Below are positions 21,801 through 33,800 of a DNA stretch of 64,000 nucleotides, piece by piece. The notes beneath the pieces are model-generated. The model saw nothing but the letters and a program-made list of their open reading frames with translations, searched no databases and was not told where the DNA came from. The DNA comes from Bos javanicus (lineage: Eukaryota > Chordata > Mammalia > Artiodactyla > Bovidae). The first letter of the stretch is position 1; every line of letters begins with the position of its first letter. The stretch spans positions 42,767,724 to 42,831,723 of the forward strand of contig NC_083877.1 in assembly GCF_032452875.1 (NCBI RefSeq), in the 5' to 3' direction. The translations under genes and the position numbers were made by a program.

Positions 21801-24800
21801 ACCATGGGGCTCAGGCAGGTGCCTAACTATCAAAACCTAGTTAGACTGCAACTCCCCATGTATATTCATTGAGTGAGAATGATCACCACTTAAATACCCT
21901 GGTAAACGTAGCTCTGACCTGCAGAACTCTTACCAAAACAGGTCACTCACCATATCTTCAGGGTCTGGAATTTTTACCCCACTGAAGTACTGATTTGTGC
22001 TAAATACATGTTGGTGCCTAGGAATGAGGTCTCCTTTGGACAAGAAGAAAGAGAAAGGTAAAATTAGATCAGTTATATGTATATTATAAAATACTGGGTA
22101 TAGTTTTCTGAAACTAACACAATATTGTAAGTCAATTATACTTCAATAAAAAATTTTTAAAAATAGGAAAACAATGTTTTTCATCCTCTCAAAAACATTA
22201 GATCAGTTAGCAAGCCCTGCTCCATGGTTTCCTCCCATTGGTGCTGTATCAGTCAGGGCCTATACCTACAAAGGACACCGTTCATGGAGCCATTACAATG
22301 AGGCTCTGAGAGTTTCGCTCTTTCGTGACTGTAAGGGGCACTGGATGAGACTAGGAACTTGGCTCTGCCCTGACATGGGTAAAACTATCAGGTTTCCAAA
22401 AGATGGGACAAAAACCAGCACTTACCCAAGGTTTTCCTAATCAGATAGAGCTGATCCACATCTGATTTTCCTGGCCACAGAGGAACCCCTGACAGCAGCT
22501 CAGCAAAGACACAGCCAATCGCCCAAACATCTACCGGGGGGCCATATTGCGTATCCCCCACCAGCAGCTCTGGGGAGCGGTACCACCTGGTGGCCACGTA
22601 GTCTGTGTAGTAGTCGCTGGGTCCAGCTGGCCAGTGATGGGACATGGAAAACAGAGGGAGCAGTGCAAGCAGGGAGTCAGAACGGGGACGGGGAAGACCT
22701 GAGAAATCAAGCTTGTGCCCCACCTGTGGTTTTTCTACATCAGTGCTTCGCAATACTGGTTACACATGAAAACCACCTGGAATATAGTCCTTTATAAAAA
22801 TTACTGATGTTTGAGCCCCACACCAGTCCAATTAAATCAGAATCCCTAGAGGGGTATCAATATGGTTTTTAGAGTTTATTGCTTCCCAGATGATTCTAAT
22901 CTACAGCCAACATTGAAAGCCACGCTTCTAAAATAGTAGTTTTAAAAAGCACTATTTTAGCAAAAAATGAAGGGTAATATACATATTAGTAAGCCCTTTA
23001 TTGTGATAAAATGTACATATAGCATATACATTTTTAAACCACTGTATGTGTGTTTTCAGTAGTTGCAACTTGCAAGCTTATGCCCTAAATATACAAGAAC
23101 TAGCTTCCTGTAGCACTTAGATCCTTTATCATATTAAAAATCTCTCTAGCTTTGACACTTAACTAAAGAAAACTTTGATACTCACTCAAAAGTCGAGCGA
23201 ATCCAAAGTCACAAAGCTTAATCACAGACTGTTTCGTGACGAGGATGTTTTCTGGCTTCACATCCCTGTGTATGCACTAGTCACAAACATCAAACCGGAG
23301 CAGATTAAACAGGAGCAACCCTAATATAGGGACTAAATAAAATACATGAATATCCAGCAAATATCTGAGGCTGTTTGAACCTCTCACTGACCTTTAAGAT
23401 AACAGACTACAAAACAGTAGCCTAAAATAAATCGAGTACCATAACCACCATAGCCTGAATCAACCCCAATTCCTGGAGGGCCCTAAAGGACCAATAAATG
23501 TGAAAAGAAAAATGAAAGTAGGGTAGAAAGATAAACAACAATTTTTTAGTAGAAGTACATCCCATGTAGTGTTTGGAACATATTTATACTAAAGTGTTTA
23601 TGACTTTACTTGAAATTCAAATTTAACTGGGTGTATTTAATCTGGCTACCTTAGGTGATAGACAAAGTGTTAAAAGGCTCTGGGTGAGGACTGCAGTGTG
23701 GCTGCAGGAGCTGCAAGTTGGTGCCTAAGCAGAATTCATAATTCAGTTGTTTAACTGAGAACAGAACACATTCCGCCTGGTAAACAGGACAAGCCCTGGG
23801 CCTGCTGAGATAAGCTGAGGAAGAGATGGGCGGGAAGCAGCAGCTTGCCAAGAGACCTCCCTTCCAGCTCTGACATTTGTCCCCACAAGATAAACAAACG
23901 CAGGCAGCGCACCCCCTCTGGGGAGTCACTAGATGTCAGCTCCATCCCACACACATCCAGTCTCCTTACTGCCCCTCCACCCCACCGGATGTAGCCCCCA
24001 CGCCACTGCCAGGGTTTAGACACAAATCACCTGTGGTTTCCAGACCACAGCTGACATTGTTTAACAGGGTGATGTTAGAAGAATGCTTAAGAACCTTCAC
24101 ATGATTTTCCTATTAAATAGTGCTTTTTTTGGTAAGGAACAAATCTTCAACAACAATAAAAAACAACCAATTAGCAATTACATAAAAACAACAGTGGGGT
24201 CAAAATACTGTTTAGGTTTCTAATAACCTTCCCTTCTTGGTGTTTTCCTCTCTGGAGGAGAATGTTAGAGGCTTCTGCAATCCGAGAGACCCTCTCTGGC
24301 TTAGGGCTGATACCCTGGGGTGTTCTTGACTTTCTAAAATTTGGAGCTAGGACAGAGGTTCCTCTTATGCCTGGCCTAGTTCTCACTCCAAAGGATCTTC
24401 AGAGTGAGACCCGGGTGTCAGTGTTTCCCCACGGGTATTTATTATTCTGGAAAAATTGGGAGAAGACAATTTCTGAATTATTTTGTTACAATAGATCTGG
24501 TTCTCAGCAATTAATGGGCCTGAGATCTCCACTTTTTTACTCGTGGCTTCAAATATTATTATAATGGGTACACCCTTGAATATCGTGATGACAGATGGTC
24601 AGAAGTACTTGTAAGCAAGAATGTGCTCCTATTCTGTTCTGGGAATTCTTTACAAGTTTCTACAGCCCTCCCCCCAAGCACATGTGGCCAAACAGTTTCA
24701 GGGGCTCTCCAGGGAGCTGTGGTATGCATTATATTTGTTCTTAGTGTCTCTGCTTTTCCCCACCAGGGCCTTTCTGCCGTCTCTCTCACTCCCCCCACTC

Positions 24801-27800
24801 CCCCACCCCGCTCCTAAAACCTGCTATCAGCAAACTGCTGGCCCTCACTCTCAGTGAAGAGCAGTACGTATAAGGCATCCACACTCCCTGGTGCGCACGC
24901 ATTTGGACACAGATTGTAGCCTTCAGCTAGGTGGAGGCTCAGCTGGGAGAAGTGCTGCCTACTCTCATATTTCCTTCTGAGAAGGCAGCTTCAGAGGGAA
25001 AAAAAAAATTAGAACAGCTCGAGAAAGGCATTTCAGCCCTACCAGTGAAATTGACCCTGGACGTTGTCAGGATGACAAAATGCAGTAAACTGCCCTTGGG
25101 GCCAAAATGAAGCTCTGATATTGGAGTCTGGCTTCCTGCGTGCAGGGAGTGGGCTGTGTTGAAGCCAAGGGAGCAGCAGGCTACCCAGTGTCTGTGAAGT
25201 CACACCACCTGGGCAGCAGTCCACTGTACCTCCCGCCAGCCTTGCTGTGGCTGAGAGTGCTCACGAGGTTTCCACTGGCTGCTTCGTTGCAGCCCTGGCA
25301 CTCCTAACTCACCTATGCAGACACGAGCAGGTGTGCATCACACTTGGGACTCCACGTAATACGTGCAACAGGCATGAGTCATCTGGGGTTCCCCTCCCCA
25401 ATTTCACAGTATTTTGAGGGTACCTTATGGCAGAAAGTGAAGAGGAACTCAAAAGCCTCTTGATGAAAGTGAAAGAGGAGAGTGAAAAAGGTGGCTTAAA
25501 GCTCAACATTCAGAAAACAAAGATCATGGCGTCCGGTCCCATCACTTCATGGGAAATAGATGGGGAAACAGTGGAAACAGTGTCAGACTTTATTCTTCTG
25601 GGCTCCAAAATCACTACAGATGGTGACTGCAGCCATGAAATTAAAACACGCTTACTCCTTGGAAGGAAAGTTATGACCAACCTAGATAGCATATTCAAAA
25701 GCAGAGACATTACTTTGCCAACAAAGGTTCATCTAGTCAGTCAAGGCTATGGTTTTTCCTGTGGTCATGGATGGATGTGAGAGTTGGACTGTGAAGAAGG
25801 CTGAGCACCAAAGAATTGATGCTTTTGAACTGTGGTGTTGGAGAAGACTCTTGAGAGTCCCTTGGACTGCAAGGAGATCCAACCAGTCCATTCTGAAGGA
25901 GATCAGCCCTGGGATTTCTTTGGAAGGAATGATGCTAAAGCTGAAACTCCAGTACTTTGGCCACCTCATTCGAAGAGTTGATTCATTGGAAAAGACCCTG
26001 ACGCTGGGAGGGTGGGGGCAGGAGGAGAAGGGGACAACAGAGGATGAGATGGCTGGATGGCATCACTGACTCGATGGACGTGAGTCTGAGTGAACTCCAG
26101 GAGTTGGTGATGGACAGGGAGGCCTGGTGTGCTGTGATTCATGGGGTCACAAAGAGTCGGACACGACTGAGCGACTGATCTGATCTGATCTGATCTGAGG
26201 TGGGCTGCCGTCTATGGGGTCGCACAGAGTCGGACACGACTGAAGCGACTTAGCAGCAGCAGCAGCAGAGCAACGTGGACTCCAAGTGAGAAGGAGTCTA
26301 CCTTAAATCTGGATAGTTTCTAAGCAACATAAACAAAACTACTTTCTTAAAATCATAAACATATCTTTAAAACCTGAACAAGAAGGAATAGCTTAGGTTG
26401 GCATTTTTAGCTTCTCCACAAAAGTATGATATAAACTCTGTACAAAGGTTCCACCTCAGGTGAAGGGCAGCCTTCTGATTTTTAGAGGGGGATTATGAGA
26501 CTTACACTGTGTTTATGGCAAAAATTTACAGCCTGCAGTGTCTGCCAAGTTATGCTCTTCACAAGATGTTCTGGTACCCTAAAAAAAAAAAAAAGCAACA
26601 CAGATACATTCTTTAGTGTTTCGATGGAATTCAACTCAAAAAAGAAGAAAGTAAACCAAGACACACTTAAGTAATGGAAAATCCTAGGTGACACATACTG
26701 TCATCTAACTCATGGGAGAGGGTCCAGAGTGTAGAAAACCTGTGTTAAGAACACTGCTGAATTCCAGGGATGGCAAGGTGCAGCAACACAACATCTACGC
26801 CTCCAGCAAAGGACCATGAAGCTCCAGCGGGATTTCAACAAGTACTGATGGCCACCTACCTCAAACATCTGTGACTGGGAACCTGCCTGGTGACTGGGAA
26901 CCTGCCTGGTAACTGGAGTTCCATTGCTATAAGGAGCTTTTTGTTGATGGCAAGTTAGTGAATATCAAGCATAAAAGATGCTGCCTATTTTTTCAAGTTG
27001 CCCCAACTAATGGCCTTGACGTAGAACTCCTCTTCCACAGATGGGCCTGGGGTTTTTTCAGATTCCTGAGGAAGCACTTTTTTTTAAGGTAATGAAGGTT
27101 TTATTGAAGGTAAAGAAGAGGTTTGCATTGCACACCACACAACAGAAGGTCAGAATAACTGACCTGTGTGTGTTTGCCCACACAGGCAGCTTGGTTCTTT
27201 GCTCACATGGCTCCTCTCTGGTAGCCGGTTGCATCCTGCTTACATCTTCCTGCCCTGTCCTCTATCACAGCATCTAAACTTTATTCCACTGTTCCTAGCA
27301 CTTCCTCCCTGACTCTAGGTTTACATAACCAGGGCAACCAGTAGCCCACCAGGTCCTCTGCACAAATCAGGAAACAGCACCTCCTTTGAGTGCACTTCTT
27401 AAAAATATTTATTTTATTTTATTGGCTGCCTTGGGTATTAGTTGCAGCATACAGGATCTTTAGCTGTAGCATGTGGGATCTATTTCCCTGACCAGGGATC
27501 AAACCTGGACCCCACGCACTGGAAGCATGGAGTCTTAGCCACTGGACTGCTAGGGAAATCCCCTGAGAGTATTTTTTTTTTAAATATTAGGTGATGAGTG
27601 AAATGAATGCTAGTGGTAAAGAACTCGCCTGCCAATGCCGGAGACATAAGAAACATGGGTTCGATCCCTGGGTGGGGAAGATCCTCTGGAGGAGAGCATG
27701 GCAACCCACTCCAGTTTTCCTGCCTGGAGAATCCCATGGATAGAGGAACCTAGTGGGCTACAGTCCACAGGGTCACACGACTGAAGCGACTTAGCATGCA

Positions 27801-30800
27801 TGCAAAATGAACCACAGAGAGAGTACATTTATATTTCAGAGACTCTGGCCTACCAGTTAGACTCACTGTTTTTACAAATCAAACATTAAACAATGTTGTT
27901 GTGATCCTCAGCCAGAACTAATATGTATACTAGGGAGGAAACTCTTGAGTACTCGTGTCAAGGTGACCCAAAAAAGTCACTTCCAGCCTCTGGGAGGGGG
28001 TATGAGGCCACTGTTGTCACAGGCCAGATGTTCAGGAAATCCTTTCAGGCAGATAAGGGGATGTTGTAACAGTGGAACAATGTGGAGGAAACAAAGAGGC
28101 CACTTCCAGGAAGAAGATCTGGGACACTCCTGGGCTGAAGTAGCTTTTCTCCAATTTCTCTTCCTTATTCTAATGACACAAAGGTAGAGATGCCAGAAAA
28201 ATCTCACCTGTCTAGAAAGAAAGGCCTAGAAAAACACAACTAAGACAAGGACATTTCAGGTGACATGCTTTCCCCAAGCCTCCACTTTTTGTCCAGAAAA
28301 AAAAAAAACAGAATATATTTTGATTATGTAATAAAGTATTCATATATGGTTATTCAGAACCAGGCATCTAGTCTCTAAGAACAGTTCCCAAAAGAAATTA
28401 TGCAAAAAAAAAAAGCATGTTAAAGTAAATTATAATAGTGTATCATTGCTGCTACTGCTAAGTCGCTTCAGTCACGTCCGACTGTGTGACAGACCCCATA
28501 GACGGCAGCCCACCATCCCTGGGATTCTCCAGGCAAGAACACTGGAGTGAGTTGCCATTTCCTTCTCCAATGTATGAAAGTGAAAAGTGAAAGTGAAGTT
28601 GCTCAGTCGTGTCCGACTCCTAGCGACCCCATGGACTGCAGCCTACCAGGCTCCTCCATCCATGGGATTTTCCAGGCAAGAGTACTGGAGTGGGGTGGCA
28701 TCACCTTCCCCGAGTGTATCATTAGTGCTCCTCTAACACTAAGCACCTTATTACACAATTTTCAAACGTAAAAACTCTGTGCAAGCTACCTAGTACCATC
28801 TTGGGTCAGCTACTCACTTCACTTTCTGATTTTTCCGTGTGTTTTATCTGATCTCTAAGACCCTTTTTATATGACAATGATAGGAGTCAAGTTTTTCACT
28901 CTCGGATAAGGGAGAGACAGATGTGGAAAGAAAGAAGAACAGAATCTCTTCCGTGGCATTGGATTGGGATTGGATACACATGCATGTACAGAGGGTGCTG
29001 CCCTGGAAAGGGTGCTGATATCTGACCCAGGTGCTCTAGAAAGCTTCTTGACATAGGACAATATCTGAGGTAGTGGTTAAGGTGATGAGAAGTGGCCAGA
29101 TTTTTATAGAAAAAAAAATCCATATTTTAAAAACAGAGTCTTCAGCATTCTCTGAGAGATTGGATATGAGATTCAGAGAAGAGTCAAGGAATGACACCAA
29201 GGTGTCAGCTTGAGTCGCTGGTTTATAGTAGGACCCTTCCCTGGTAGCTCAGACAATAAATAATTTGCCTGCAATGCAGTAGACCAGGGTTCAATCCCTG
29301 GTTTAGGAAGATCTCCTGGAGAAGGTAAGGGTGACCCACTCCAGTATTCTTGCCTGGAAAATCCCATGGACCAAGGAGCCTGATGGGCTACAGTCCATGG
29401 GGTTGCAAAGAGTCAGACACGACTGAGTGACTAACATACTTACTGTGGAGAACGCTGGGGGAAGAACTGATTTCAGGGAGGGAAGAGAAGTTGGATGAGA
29501 TGCTTCTTAGCCATACACGGGAAGACTCTGGGAAGGGAGTTCTGAATTCAGAAGGGAGATGTCAATTTGGGAAGCATAAGCATAGTGATGGAATTTAGAG
29601 CTCTAGGACTGGATGAAGCCACTTAAGGGGTGAATCCAGAAAAAAGAAGAGGTCAAGCCCAGAGGCCCTCAACATGCAGAGATCAGAAAAAGGAGGGGGA
29701 CACAGCAAGACTGGGGTTGGTCCTCAAGTGAAGTAAGATGACTCTCAGGAGAAGTGTTCCTGAAGCCAACTGAAAAAAGTGTTTCAAAGGACTTCTGGGT
29801 TAAGATGGTGGATAGAACACACCCATCTATTTTCACTCTCTTCTAAAATCTAACTAGAACTACACTAAAGATCAATTGAAATATAAGCCATCCTCTCACC
29901 CTCAGGCAGCTTACAGTATCTTTGGGAAGATAAAAGTATAAGACAAGACATGTTGACAGTAGATGAGAGAGACATCTGTTCCTCTGGAGCCCACTGGGCT
30001 GCAGTCCAGCTCAGCAGAGGCACTCCCTCCAGAGAGGGTGGAGTGAATCCATCTTCCACCAGTGGGAACAGGGGAAGGAGGAGTGCACCCGTGGGTCCTC
30101 CACATGGTTTTCCTCCTGCCTGCTTTGGGGACTCTGTTTCACCCCCAGGAACATGAAAGCTTCCCAAGAGTTTGGCTCCAAGGAGGAGTGAGGGGGTGTC
30201 ATTAGAAATGTCTGTGGTCTAGATTTCTGTGACTATACCACTTTTAACCAACTGAAGGTAGAGATGCTTGGTCACAACAAGCAAGCAAAGCCAGATTAAG
30301 GAAGACAAGACATCCAGGAAGCAGTGAAGCCAACCCTAGAGAAATTCCAAGAGGGGATTCCAAGGATGACATCAAAGGGAAGTCCCAGGAGGACAGCTGG
30401 TCAGCAGGCTTGGAGAACAAGCCAGACAGATGGAGAATGGGGATCTAAAGGCAGGACATTATCAGGATGGAGAAAAGGAATAAATTAACTGATATGATTA
30501 TCCTGTGGAAAAGGATACTAAGAGACTATTAAAAAGAGTGGGGAAAGTTAGCAATAGGGTTAAAGAATACTAAGCAAATTTTAAAAATAAGGCAAATATT
30601 AATTTGTGGGAAAAAGTATAAAAATAAACTCCAGTATGGTAAAATGCTCAACTATAAGTAATATTTCCATAGGCATAATAATAGTAACAGTGAATTTTGA
30701 ATTAATGAAATTTTAATGTAACTATTTGGGGGAAGAAGAAAGGGGAAGCAGAGGAAATAATGGTATAGGATGAGACACCACCCTCATGACAGAAAGTGAA

Positions 30801-33800
30801 GAGGAACTAAAAAGCCTCTTGATGAAAGTGAAAATGGAGAGTGAAAAAGTTGGCTTAAAGCTCAACATTCAGAAAATGAAGATTATGGCATCCGGTCCCA
30901 TCACTTCATGGGAAATAGATGGGGAAACAGTGGAAACATCATCAGACTTTATTTTTCTGGGCTCCAAAATCACTGCAGATGGTGACTGCAGCCATGAAAT
31001 TAAAACACGCTTACTCCTTGGAAGGAAAGTTATGACCAAACTAGATAGCATATTCAAAAGCAGAGACATTACTTTGCCAACAAAGGTTCGTCTAGTCAAG
31101 GCTATGGTTTTTCCTGTGGTCATGTATGGATGTGAGAGTTGGACGGTGAAGAAGGCTGAGCACCGAAGAATTGATGCTTTTGAACTATGGTATTGGAGAA
31201 GACTCTTGAGAGTCCCTTGGACTGCAAGGAGATCCAACCAGTCCATTCTGAAGATCAGCCCTGGGATTTCTTTGGAAGGAATGATGCTAAAGCTGAAACT
31301 CCAGTACTTTGGCCACCTCATGTGAAGAGTTGACTCATTGGAAAAGACTCTGATGCTGGGAGGGATTGGGGCAGGAAGAGAAGGGGACGACAGAGGATGA
31401 GATGGCTGGATGGCATCACTGACTTGATGGACGTGAGTCTGAGTGAACTCTGGGAGTTGGTGATGGACAGGGAGGCCTGGCGTGCTGCGGTTCATGGGGT
31501 CGCAAAGAGTCGAACACGACTGAGCGACTGAACTGAACTGAAAACTAAATCCTCATCTATCAGAATAGTCTGTAGATAATGTCTAAAAATTAATATATCA
31601 ATAACAGTATATCACTCTTTTATATATTGACATTATATTGCTAGATTTAATTCACTAGGGATTTTTGCATCTAGTTTATGAAGGATATCCATCTGTCATT
31701 TTCCTTCCTTGAAATGCCCTTGTCTAGTTCTGGTATCAGGCTATAGTGGCCTCATAATATGATTTGGAAATTGCTTCTTCCTTCTATATTTTATGAAAGA
31801 GTTTGTGTAGGATTGCTAATACTTCTTCCTTTTATGTTTGAAGGAAATCATTCATCAAATATTATAATAATAGAAACCAAAGGAGTATGACTATAAGGAA
31901 AAAAATATACATTATTGGAGATAAGATGAACTGGTTCAGTTTGACAAACCCTATGAGCCAATAATATTTTGAGAACTTTGAAAGAAAAAATATAAAAGAA
32001 TAAACATCTATTTGTAGGAAGATTTTGATAGCAGAATCATTTAGCAGACAAAACACTGAAAGTGGCCTCTATTCAACAGTGGAGGAATGGTTAGATGGTA
32101 ATATGAGATGTAATATCTTACAGTTAGTAATAGATCTAAAAATTATACTGCAACATATATAGAAATGCATATGAGAGAATATTAAGTGAAGAACAGATTG
32201 GGGTTCGGGGAGGGAAACAGTCATTTCATCATTGCAACATGGAGAATGGAACACTTAGTTTGGAAGGGCGGCCAGTAGCCTGGCTCCTTTTTACAATGGT
32301 CTTCAGGCTTTCAGATACGGACACTAAATTTTGTCAGTGTATTAAGACAGTATCCATTACAAAGTGGCAAGTGAATATTAAACAAATTTACTAGCCTGAT
32401 ATATAAAACAAATTTGTTCATCCATCTTCAAATTCTGAGTGCCAGCTTATGTTCTCTTTGTAGGCAATTCCATAGAGACACTCAAGTTCTAATCAGAATG
32501 GTATTTCGTGAGGAAAGAATTGGAATGAAAGAAGGTACACAGTTTGGTTATAGCCTTTAGGCTGAGATGGTTTAATTGTGCCCATCTCCAAATTAGAAGG
32601 GTCTTGTCCTTAGATAAAACGTACGTGATCAGCCCAGCATCCATCCTACACTTTTAAGGATGATTTGCGTATCTCTGCCCTGATGCATTATGTGTTGGTT
32701 TCACAAAATAACTCCCAGAAAGCAAGCTTCTACCTCTCTTTCCAAGTTTTGGGAAAGAAGGCCTATGACCCTAATGTCCTGACAACAAAATTGAAATGAA
32801 CAGAGAGAAACCTAAACAACTGCTGTGGGAAAGTGAAAAGGTCAAAGTGCATTTTAAGTATTTCTTCAGAACTAACAGAGACAAGAGAGATGACAAAGAA
32901 AGAATATGGATCTGTTGCCAGGTTCCCAATAGAGTAACTGTCCTTTCCACCACTGCTTCTCTAATATTTGCCACATAATAAGAATTCAAACCATCAACAT
33001 CCATTCAAGGTTCATTTCTACACAAGGCTACAACAAAGACAAGGATGAAAGGAAACTGGTCAAGCTCCTATAGAAATAATATGTTCTTTGAAATTTATTC
33101 TATAGGGACTTCCCTGGTAGTCAGGTGGTTAAAATTCAGTGCTCCTAACGCAGAGGGCACAGGTTCAATCCCTGGTCGGGGAACTAAGATCTCACATGCC
33201 AAAGCAATAAAAATTAAAAAAAAATTTATTCTATAGAAATATTTTTGCAAGTGATTATTTACTGTAACCTTATTATTAGAGAAAAACTAGAAACAATCTA
33301 AATATTTATCAGTGGGGGGTTGAATAAAGAAACCATGGTATGTCAGCACAATGGAATTTTATACCATATTAAAAATAAAAAAGCAGAAATCTAAGAATAG
33401 GGAGACAGCTCCCACATACACTTTAAAAATGAAGAATAGTATACAGAGTACAATCTCTTTAAGTATTTATATAGAAATGCATAAAAAATAATTAGAAAAC
33501 TATTTCTCAAACTTTATTTCTACATGTTTCTGTGTTGCTTGAAACATTTTCACAACAAACAATATATCACTTTAAAAAAAAGAATGACATTGAAACATGT
33601 AAAATATCATGTAAGAAACGAGCTGCCAGTCCAGGTTCAATGCACGATACTGGATGCTTGCGGCTAGTGCACTGGGACGACCCAGAGGGATGGTATGGGG
33701 AGGGAGGAGGGAGGAGGGTTCAGGATGGGGAACACAGGTATACCTGTGGCGGATTCATTTTGATATTTGGCAAAACTAATACAATTAGTTACATAATTGT

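Larger units (their letters stand above)
15849..26505 (-). other. CDKL1 introns between 15849 and 26505 (contents)
   Basis: The introns are 15849-17695, 17852-19009, 19067-21950, 22034-22425, 22627-23185 and 23277-26505. Repeats are few here: one Bov-tA at 16.2 kb, a SINE head at 19.8 kb, an L1 tail at 22.1 kb, and a BovB end with a BOV-A2 tail at 25.4-26.3 kb. About 16.4-17.6, 18.0-18.9, 20.1-22.0 and 23.3-25.4 kb look single-copy; nothing else was recognised. Open frames there, such as 21476-21805 minus, match no family I know. Confidence 0.6.

Noticed and set aside
21476..21805. Open frame of 109 codons on the minus strand
   Set aside because: Intronic, unrecognised, no supporting signals. 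It could be a decayed gene copy but nothing visible proves it.
29136..29160. CTTCAGCATTCTCTGAGAG as a possible CDKL1 N-terminal exon end
   Set aside because: It lies on the wrong side of the residue 57-97 exon and the flanking frame does not encode the CDKL1 N-lobe.
29231..29437. Possible tRNA genes from box-B-like GGTTCGATCCC motifs here and in many other places
   Set aside because: They are the tRNA-derived heads of Bov-tA and CHR SINEs, not intact tRNA genes with a full cloverleaf.
30869..31495. Open frame of 208 codons on the minus strand
   Set aside because: It is the antisense of BovB copy 2. The sense strand carries the recognisable RTE peptide.
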